NCBI RefSeq assembly: GCF_000143415.4
Contig: NW_003314312.1
Location: forward strand, 925,839 to 989,838
Source: Selaginella moellendorffii
Taxonomy: Eukaryota > Streptophyta > Lycopodiopsida > Selaginellales > Selaginellaceae
DNA length: 64,000 nucleotides
Reading direction: 5' to 3'
This document shows, in pieces, positions 56,643 to 64,000 of this stretch. Both the position numbers and the translations under genes were made by a program. The notes under the pieces are model-generated. The model made no database searches, was not told the origin of the DNA, and worked only from the letters and a program-made list of their open reading frames with translations. Within the stretch, counting starts at the first letter, position 1; the number at the start of each line of letters is the position of its first letter.

Positions 56643-58102
56643 TTAATGCTGCTTATAAAACTCGACGAGGCTTTCCATGTCAAAGCTAGACGCGGGATCA
56701 AACGATCTTTCCACGGCTCTGTCACTTGTCACAAGTGTAACGCGTTGCACACGACACAGATTGATGACCTTTTCAACTGCATGAGCAGCTCTCCCCAAGT
56801 CGGGCCTCAAGTCGAGTTCTTCTTCTTCTTCTGGACTTTCCGAAACGAAAAGGCGGTGAATTCTCAAAAGGCATTGACCCAAAATTTCGTCCTCGACATA
56901 ATCAAACTCCAGCTGCCAGCCACAAAATTACACTGCAAGTGTTAGAGTTTAGAAAACAAGCAACTAGGCTGAAAACTCACTTTCGCAAGGAAACCGAGCC
57001 CAAGCTCTAGCTCCTGGTATTCGTCGACCATGTTAAATCTGAACAAGAACAGTTCGTAGAAATCAACAGAATTATGGCCAAATCCAAAATCATCCTTGAG
57101 ACAGCTGTTCGTCTTCCCACTCATTACCCGCCAACACAAGCCCGAACGAACGTTCCCAGAGATTCTCACTCGCAAAGTTGATGTATACCGGCTTAGCCAC
57201 CACCTTTTCAAGAGATTCCGCTGATACTAGAGTCACTTTTCCTCCGCCGTCTACTTCACTGGGAGAGACGCTAAGTTTCTCAAGCCTTGGAGCAGTCACG
57301 ATGCAAGAAACTCTGGACGAGATCTCGAGCTCGAGAGCATACTTTCCGGTGTTTGGAGGCGTTTCAAAGTAGAACCCATTGCGTCATCGTTAATGTCGGG
57401 GTTACCATAGTCGTCATGCAATTTGAGGTATATATGTTTGAGGTTTGGGCACTGGCGCAAGAATCTGTTGAGTGCCTGGTCCTGCTGCGGAACTGGCACC
57501 GTAAGATCGAGATGCAATGTGTGAAGCTCTGGCAGGACGCATAAACCCGTTGTAATTTGCCCAAAATCCTCTCCTGCGACCTCGAGGCCGTCAATTCGCA
57601 GCTCTTGGAGGTTGATGCACTCAATGGAGATACGCTGCAAAGTCTTGAAAGTTACATTCCATCCAATCTCTAGCTCCAACAGCGAGCTCCCCAAGAGCTT
57701 CGTCCAGTTTAGACTGTCTACTTTCACGGAAGTGCTGCAAAAGCAGAAGCTGGTGATTTTTTGTAGCCGGGAAGTGACCATGGAGACCGAGGTTTGCACA
57801 CAGTCGCATTCGTCCAGCTCTGCCTTGTGCTTGCAACACCGGCCCATTTCCGGGCATGAAATGCTGACGCCCTCGAACCATTTCGTGTGATCGCGCCAGG
57901 AGCGGCAGACTCCCGAGAGCGCCAGCACGAACCGAAATTCATCCAGGTTCTCATAGCTGGAGACCACGATCTGATATACTTTCAAGAGGACATCAAGCGG
58001 CAGTGCTGACCAATCGGCATTCTGTGCACGAGGAAAAGACTCGCAACTTACTCGTTTTCTCTTTTCCATAGAAACGAGCCCTAAAAACCGTTTCCTTTCC
58101 AA
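56643..58102 (-). CDS. F-box/LRR-like protein, with apparent frameshifts
   Basis: ATG at 58102 (MERKRFLGLVSMEKRKR). F-box: WSALPLDVLLKVYQIVVSS...FRFVLALSGVCRSWRDHT (about residues 30-75), then LRR-like lines (LGSSLLELEIGWNV, CINLQELRIDGLEV, CPNLKHIYLKLHDD). The frame then breaks near 57385 (DDAMGS against NGFYFETPP) and again near 57095 (EWEDEQ against NSCLKDDFGF). The last exon (56643-56920) reads RPDLGRAAHAVEKVINLC and ends EFYKQH. Either a recent pseudogene or two one-base sequence errors. Known role if live: SCF ubiquitin ligase receptor. Confidence 0.6.
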
Positions 58103-58208
58103 GGAACGGGAAGACGTTTAAAGAATATGCCAAATGGCCCTAACTTCCATCTTTTAGGGGTTTTAAGGATTAGGGTTCTTCCAAGAATGCGGGCGCGATG
58201 GTGGGGGG

Positions 58209-60608
58209 ATGATCCTGTCGGCGCTCCTTGCGGCGATCAAGGAATGCGGCATCGCCAGAAATCTGGAGCGCGGGCGCAGGCTTCACGAGCAGGCCATCTA
58301 CAGCGGCCACGATTCAAACAAGTATGTGGCTGGCAGCCTTCTCAGCATGTATGCCAAATGCGGCAGAATGGAGGAGGCGCGCATGGTCTTCGATTCCATG
58401 CGCCACCGCGATGTGGTTCCCTGGACGGCGCTGGCAATGGGCTACGCGGAGAATGGGCAGGAGGAGGTCGCGCTGGAAATTTTTGGGCGGATCGAGCAGC
58501 CCAATGCGCTGAGCTTCGTGGCGGCCATGAGGGCCGTGACGGGGCTAGCGCTGCGCGAGGCGGGGAGATTGTTCCATGGGAGGATAGTCAGGGTGGAATC
58601 GCTCAAGAGAGGCGAGTGGATCCATTCGCAGCTCCACTGCCTCGTGTCGGATATGGTGGCGAATTCTCTGCTCGATATGTATGCCAAGTGTGGATGCTTG
58701 GAGAGGGCGCTCTGGATTTTCGAGAGGATGCCTTGCCACAGCATTGTGTCTTGGAACGCTCTCGTGCTGGGCTGTGCCGAGAATGACGAGGCAGCCATGG
58801 CGGTGGAGCTGTTTGAGAGAATGGTGGCCGGCAGCGCTTCTGGCCAGAGCTCCACTCCGCCGCCACCGAATGGAAGAAGTTTCGTCTCGGCGCTCAAGGC
58901 TTGCTCGGTTCTAGCATCCCAGGAAGAGAGCAAAGAGATGGTAGATGGAAGAGCTGTGAAGAGTCGAGCTTTGGAGAGAGGGAAATGGATCCACTTGAGA
59001 CTTTCAAGCAACAGCGAAGTTGGCCGAGACCACTATGTGTCGAGCGCACTTCTCGACTTCTACGCAAAGTGTGGGAGCATGGTGGACGCTCGCAGGGTGT
59101 TCGATCGAATGCCACAGCACGACTCGGTCACTTTGAACGCGCTACTGCTCGGATACACGGACAACGGCGAGGACGAGATGGCCTTGGAGCTGTTCTTGAG
59201 CCTCTCCAGAGCTCTCAGTGACGGGAGGAGTTTCGTGGCTCCTCTCAAAGCTTGCAGCAATCTGGCTGAGAAGGAACAAGGCCAGATCGTCCAAGGCCAT
59301 GGGAAGCTTGTCAAGTTGGAAACTCTGGAAAGAGGCATGCTCGTGCACTCGCTGGCAGTGAAAAGCCAGTGTGAGACGGACGTCTTCGTGGCGAGCATCT
59401 TGGTGACGATGTACGCGAGGTGCGGAAGCATGGTGGACGCTCGCAAAGCGTTCGACCGGATGCCAAGTCGCAATGTGGTGTCCTGGAACTCACTCATCCT
59501 GGGATACTCCGAGAATGGAGAGCCCGAGCTGGCTATCGAGTCCTTCGAGAGCATGGAACTCCAGGGAAACTCTCCAACTTTTCTAGCAGCGCTCAAGGCT
59601 TGTTCCAGCCTTGCCGACAAGGAAGAGGCGAGCTACGTCGACGGGAAGCTTGTCAAGGCCAAGTCTCTCGAGAAAGGCGCAGCTCTTCACGTCCAAGCTT
59701 CCAGAGCTGGCTGTGACTCGGACACCTTTGTGGCGAATTGCTTGGTGGACATGTATGCCAAGTGTGGGGACTTGGCCGAAGCGAGCAGGGTTTTCGAGAG
59801 CATGTCGAGCCACAGCGTGGTTTCTTTCAACGCTCTCATGCTGGCCTACGCCGAGAACCAACAGGGGGACGTGACTCTCAGCTTTTTCTCTCGAATGGTG
59901 CCGGAGGGATGCCAGCCGAATGCTCTCAGCTATGTTGCAGCGATCAAAGCGTGCTCGAGCTTGGTCACTCTGGACATTGGCAAGGGAATCCAGGCTCAAG
60001 TCTGCCGCCGCGGCTTGGAGAGTGACCCGGTTCTAGAGGCCAGTCTCGTCGACGTCTTTGGCAAGTGTGGAAGCATGATGAACGCTCAGCTGGTGTTTGA
60101 TTCAGTCCCCGGCAGGGATCCAGTGACTTGGACGTCTCTCATGGTAGGCTACAGTCGACAATGTGATTCTCACATCGTTTTCGAGCTTTTCCAGGAGATG
60201 AAAGAGCAGAGCTTGAGGCCAGACGCGGTGACTTTCATCGCCATTCTCACTGCTTGCAGTCACGCGGGCCTGGTGGAGAGAGGCAAGGGCTATTTTCGAG
60301 AGATGAGCTCCAGGTATGGAGTGGAGCCCCAGATCGAGCACTACTCTTGCATGGTGGACATTCTGGGACGAGCAAACCGGCTGCCCGAGGCGGTGGAGCT
60401 GCTGGAAAGAATGCCGGTGAGAGCGAGCAGGATCACTTGGTCGACGCTGCTGGGCGCGAGCAAAAAGTGGAAGAACCTGGAAGTCGGGAGGTTTGCATTT
60501 GATTCGCTCATGGCGCTGGATGACAGTGATCCCGCAGCCTATGTGCTCATGTCCAACCTCTATAACCAAAGCTCGCAAGAGATTGTGCCTCATGGAAGTT
60601 CTTCTTGA
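58209..60608 (+). CDS. PPR protein, PLS-like, 799 residues, intronless
   Basis: ATG at 58209 (MILSALLAAIKECGIARNL); no clear presequence from this Met, so an upstream start in another exon is possible. Many units: LLSMYAKCGRMEEARMVFDS, MPCHSIVSWNALVLGCAEND, LVDMYAKCGDLAEASRVF. E-like end: DILGRANRLPEAVELLERMP, then LGASKKWKNLEVGRFAF and YVLMSNLYNQSSQEIVPHGS, with no DYW. It resembles the 18077 gene in design but is a distinct gene. Organelle RNA binding is the known family role. Confidence 0.9.
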   Translation: MILSALLAAIKECGIARNLERGRRLHEQAIYSGHDSNKYVAGSLLSMYAKCGRMEEARMVFDSMRHRDVVPWTALAMGYAENGQEEVALEIFGRIEQPNALSFVAAMRAVTGLALREAGRLFHGRIVRVESLKRGEWIHSQLHCLVSDMVANSLLDMYAKCGCLERALWIFERMPCHSIVSWNALVLGCAENDEAAMAVELFERMVAGSASGQSSTPPPPNGRSFVSALKACSVLASQEESKEMVDGRAVKSRALERGKWIHLRLSSNSEVGRDHYVSSALLDFYAKCGSMVDARRVFDRMPQHDSVTLNALLLGYTDNGEDEMALELFLSLSRALSDGRSFVAPLKACSNLAEKEQGQIVQGHGKLVKLETLERGMLVHSLAVKSQCETDVFVASILVTMYARCGSMVDARKAFDRMPSRNVVSWNSLILGYSENGEPELAIESFESMELQGNSPTFLAALKACSSLADKEEASYVDGKLVKAKSLEKGAALHVQASRAGCDSDTFVANCLVDMYAKCGDLAEASRVFESMSSHSVVSFNALMLAYAENQQGDVTLSFFSRMVPEGCQPNALSYVAAIKACSSLVTLDIGKGIQAQVCRRGLESDPVLEASLVDVFGKCGSMMNAQLVFDSVPGRDPVTWTSLMVGYSRQCDSHIVFELFQEMKEQSLRPDAVTFIAILTACSHAGLVERGKGYFREMSSRYGVEPQIEHYSCMVDILGRANRLPEAVELLERMPVRASRITWSTLLGASKKWKNLEVGRFAFDSLMALDDSDPAAYVLMSNLYNQSSQEIVPHGSSS

Positions 60609-60700
60609 TCAACGGCCTTTCAGCTGATATGGAACGGCCAACGGCCATTCCACGATAATGCCGTACTACCTCGCGAATATTCGTACGAAACGCATAGCGA

Positions 60701-60710
60701 CCTAGGGTTT
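60701..60710 (+). promoter_or_regulatory. Telo-box upstream of UQCC6-like gene
   Basis: CCTAGGGTTT lies 15 bp before the ATG at 60725, in the same class as the motifs near other housekeeping starts in this window. Confidence 0.5.
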
Positions 60711-60724
60711 ATCGCGAGAGGGAC

Positions 60725-60957
60725 ATGGCGGCCAAGATCCAGCTTCCCTCCACATTCCTCTCGTATCTCATCATGTTCACGGCGGCGTTCACCGGCGCAT
60801 CGATCGTCCATAACATCGCCAAGCCGGATCTGGTAAGCGCGATTGATCCATCGATTATTTCTTTCTCATCCACGTTTTCGTGGGGCAGAGATTGCCGAAG
60901 GTCGATGAAGCAGGCAACAAGATAGATGCTCGCGATTCTTCTGATTCTAGGGGATGA
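60725..60957 (+). CDS. BRAWNIN/UQCC6-like small mitochondrial protein (DUF4516-type)
   Basis: Two exons, 60725-60832 and 60889-60957, with a 56-nt GT-AG intron; 58 residues. Reads MAAKIQLPSTFLSYLIMFTA, then GASIVHNIAKPDL-RLPKVDE. The transmembrane segment followed by VH...(K/R)PDL...P matches BRAWNIN/UQCC6. Known role: small inner-membrane factor for complex III assembly. The stop lies in sequence matching the 5' side of the PPR gene at 20932, so the last codons (SRG) are probably not the original end. Family call is from pattern memory. Confidence 0.7.
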
Positions 60958-63093
60958 AGGAAGAATGCCGCTCTATTGCGATCGAGAAAGCCACAGCTTA
61001 GCAGCTCTGGCCAGCTTTCGCTCCATCTGACGATCCTCCCATCCATCCTGGTGCCTCTCTCCCTCTCAGCCAGAGCCGCGCAAGCCATGAGAGCCACCAC
61101 TAAAGTAGCACCGCTAGGTGAGGAGCTTGGAGAGAGGGATGGCTGTCTAGCGGCCAAGTGTGGCTGGGACTCCAACCTCTTCGTGGCCAACACGCTCATT
61201 GGTATGTACTCAAAGTGTGGCTGTGTAGCCGAGGCTTGCGCTGTTTTCTCCAGGTTGACGCTCTGTCTTGGAACTCTCTCATGCTCACTGCACTCTCTGG
61301 CTATGGAGCTCGGCTTTGTGTCGGATGTCTACGTTGGAAGCACGCTGGTGGACATGTACGCGAGCTGTGGGAGACTGGACCGTGCTCGAGAGGTGTTTGA
61401 GAAGATGAGGCAGCGGGATGCTGTGTCGTGGACCACCATGATCCAGGGATGCATAGACAACGAGGAAGGGGAGATGGCTTTGCAGCTGTTTCGACGTGTG
61501 AGCTCCTGCGAAGATGGTGTTCTACCCGATGGTTCCACCTACGTGGCGGCGTTAACGGCTTGCGCTGGCCTGGCTGCGAGAGAAGTTGGATTCCAATGTG
61601 CTCGTATGAGGATCCGGGAAAGCTGGTGAAGCTCCAGTCTCTGCAGAAGGGGATGGAGATCCACAGGCAGGCTCCTACTCTTCGGACTTCTTCGTGGCCA
61701 GCTCCTTGGTGGTGATGTATGCCAAGTGTGGAAGTATGGCGGATGCTCGGGCAATCTTCGACAGGCTTCCTCGTTATGATGCGGTGTGCTGGACGGCACT
61801 GATACTCCGCTACGCGGAGAGCGACGAGACCGAGCTAGCTTTGGAGCTCTTCTGGTGCATGCAACGAGAAGTAGGCTGTCTTCCGAGCTCTCGGACGATT
61901 GTCACAGCACTGGTAGCTTGCACGGGACTGGCAGCGAAGGAACAAGGTCAGCAGATTGATGGAAAGCTCGTGAAAGTCTCGTGTTTGGACAAAGGCATGG
62001 CCATCCACTGTGAAGCTGCGAAGTTCGGGTGGGATTGTGACGTATTCGTAGCCAGCAGTCTCGTCGACTTTTATGGGAAGTGCGGAAGCGTGCTGAATGC
62101 GCGGCTTACCTTTGACAGAATGCCGCGGCATGACAGGGTGGTGTGGACAGCGATGATCCAGGCCTGTGGAGAGAATGGAGAGGATGAAGCGGCAGTGGAG
62201 TTATTCCATTGCATGGAGACTCGGGGGCTGCTGCCAAACGCTTGGACCTCTGTCGCTGCGCTGAGTTCCATTGCTACTGTGGCTGCTGCAATGGAAGAAG
62301 AGGACTGCGTGGGGACGGACTACTTGGAGAGGGTGACGAGCATCCACTCTCGCTGCCGAGACGTCCACTTTTATCATGGAGAACACGCTGATTGACGCCT
62401 ACTCCAAATGCGGTAGCGTGATGGATGCCCGGAAGGTGTTCGAGTCCTGGAACGCTCTCATACTTGGGCTCGTAGACAACGGGGAAGCCGAGCTTGCGAC
62501 CGAGATGTTCGCACACATGACGCAGAACGAGAGCAGTCCAGCAGCGGCAGACACCCGGACTTTCGCCGCCGTGGTCACGGCTTGGAGCAACTTGGCAGCC
62601 TTGGAGACTGGAAAGCTCGTCCACGCTCGCGTTTGCCGGCTGGGGGTGGAGTGCGAGCCATACGTATCCAATTCCCTGGTGGGACTCTACAGCAGATGCG
62701 GGTCTATAAGCGACGCCGAGGAGCTCTTTGGTTCCATCAGCGACCGGAAGAGCGTGGTGGCATGGTCGGCGCTGCTAGCCGGATACAGCAGCCAGGGAGC
62801 TTGCGAGAAAGCGTTTAGCTTTCTCGAAGGATCCACAGGGAAGGCTTAGTATGGCGTGGTGCAGGAGCTCAAGCACTACCACTGCATGATCGATATGCTT
62901 GGAAGGGCCAACCTGGTGGGTGAAGCGGTGGAGACGGTGGAAACCATGCCGTATAGAGCAACAGCCATGACTTGGACGATTGTCTTGGCGGCGTGTCACA
63001 AATGGAACAATCACGCCGCTGGGATTGGTGAAGCTGGAGCCAGAGAACGCGGCGGCCTACTTACAGCCACCGGGAGGTTGATCTCTCTCGCAA
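60947..63093 (+). pseudogene. Decayed inverted copy of the 18077-20932 PPR gene
   Basis: Starts with CTAGGGGATGAAGGAAGAAT, matching the sequence just upstream of the parent's ATG, and ends with CCACCGGGAGGTTGATCTC, matching the parent's stop region. In between many units match (CGWDSNLFVANTLIGMYSKC, AVCWTALILRYAESDE), but there are large deletions, frame changes and a stop. A piece at about 61025-61105 runs in the opposite orientation (ACAALAERERG read on minus). Length 2.1 kb against 2.9 kb in the parent. Confidence 0.9.
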
Positions 63094-63756
63094 TTAGTCG
63101 GTTTGGTTCCACTTCAGTTGAAAGTCTGATGTCAGCACCTAGAATGTTACATGGATTTGATGTGGTGCCTATGTGGCACCCTGAGAGAGGGAGTGAAGCC
63201 CACACCATCGAGGATGAGAAGTGGATGCGATTGGAGGAGGCTTTGTGTTTTGAATGAAAATCCTTCAAACGTGTTCTAGGCTCTTTGATCTTGATCCCTT
63301 TGAACGCTGCCGATTCGATCAAACTTCGTGTCTTGGCTTTGTTGCCTTTTTGCAGCATTATTCATTGCCACTACATTTGATGGTTTCACGACGGGCCACG
63401 TTCACACTGTTCTCATGGAAATGCAAGTCAGAGCTTTGAAAAACCATGGAACTTAAATTGTTACATCTTCAGATGAGCATAGCAACGGCTTACGGAGTCC
63501 CACGAAAAGTACGCTCCATTTCACAAGTAATTTCTTTTTCTATTTCTCTGTTCTTTTCGTTCCCAATGTGATAATCTCGTGACAGCTTAAGCTCTCTGGA
63601 AAAACGAGAGGCTTGTAAAGACTGCCCGAGGTTCCAATGTTATTCAAGTAATTTCCATGTTTCAATGCTTTTTCATCTCTCCTGGTGTGGAGTATGGATG
63701 TTTTTACTAATCAACAGGAAATGGAAGAAAATGTTTCAGTTCGATCAAATTCGCTA
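63094..63756. other. No gene recognised
   Basis: Beyond the end of the PPR copy. Short open frames only. No repeat or domain recognised. Confidence 0.45.
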
Positions 63757-63784
63757 CTCCAGGGGACGACCATCGTTTCTGCGC
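63757..63784 (-). pseudogene. Tiny kelch-gene scrap
   Basis: GACGACCATCGTTTCTGCGC matches copy B of the kelch gene at about 46127-46146. Only some 22 bp are shared. Confidence 0.4.
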
Positions 63785-63828
63785 ATGATTTAAATTTAAA
63801 TTATCAGAACTTGGTTCCTCAGTTTGGG

Positions 63829-63957
63829 GCCCGACTTGGGAAGAGCTGCTCATGCAGTTGAAAAATGGTCATCAATCTATGTGGTGTGCGACGCGTTACA
63901 CTTGCGAGAGCCGTGCTTTGATCCCGCATTTAGCTTCGTCAAGTTTTATAACCAAAC
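63829..63957 (+). pseudogene. Third copy of the F-box last exon, broken
   Basis: GCCCGACTTGGGAAGAGCTG onwards matches 44211-44358 and the F-box last exon. One-base gain (GTTGAAAAATGG) shifts the frame, and codons near TTTGATCC are lost. Ends near CAAGTTTTATAACCAAACTG. Confidence 0.65.
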
Positions 63958-64000
63958 TGGCCTACCATGAACCGGAATGGAAGCCCCTGAATGCCCTCCT

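Noticed and set aside
1-64000. CRISPR array, bacterial-type operon or riboswitch
   Set aside because: Genes have introns and eukaryotic features throughout; no regular repeat-spacer pattern seen.

Overview
This window looks like nuclear DNA of a lycophyte, most likely Selaginella. The evidence is the very short introns (about 50-65 nt), dense gene packing, several long intron-poor PPR genes, and land-plant families: class III peroxidases, YSL transporter, alternative oxidase, GH3, dirigent, CBSX, ent-kaurene oxidase-type P450. The species call is inference; no search was run.

Layout. 1-5.2 kb is AT-rich and gene-poor, with a decayed Ty3/gypsy integrase end, an LTR-like stretch and an initiator-Met-type primer binding site. 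5.2-17.7 kb holds a broken CYP701-type P450, three class III peroxidases on the minus strand, a tRNA-Thr(UGU), a YSL metal transporter, the WD40 protein CIA1/CIAO1 and alternative oxidase. 18-24.3 kb has a 951-residue PPR gene divergent from NSE1 (SMC5/6 complex) and a kinase-like gene. 24.3-27.6 kb has a long, almost loop-less inverted repeat, a dead paralogue of the kinase-like gene and a 220-bp tandem duplication. 27.6-37.2 kb is a compact run: CBSX-type protein, a Sfi1-like repeat protein divergent from CSN7, and condensin subunit CAP-H.

37.2-49.6 kb is the most rearranged part: gene scraps, a MiAMP1-like antimicrobial gene, a PPR gene, two inverted copies of a convergent PPR/dirigent pair in which opposite members have died, two inverted broken kelch copies, GH3 and F-box scraps, and an apparently intact GH3 gene. 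49.9-56.5 kb is one Copia element with nearly identical LTRs, a perfect 5-bp target duplication and an inverted second copy of part of pol inside it. 56.6-64 kb has an F-box gene with apparent frameshifts, a 799-residue PPR gene, a two-exon gene for a BRAWNIN/UQCC6-like mitochondrial protein whose stop codon lies in sequence matching the 5' side of the 18-21 kb PPR gene, a decayed inverted copy of that PPR gene, and further scraps.

No single pathway links the genes. The main theme is duplication with inversion followed by decay, at scales from 80 bp to several kb. Housekeeping genes (CIA1, NSE1, CSN7, CAP-H, UQCC6-like, PPRs) carry telo-box-like AAACCCTA motifs near their starts; I did not see these at the peroxidase, GH3 or dirigent genes. 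Exon joins were made by eye and should be treated as models.
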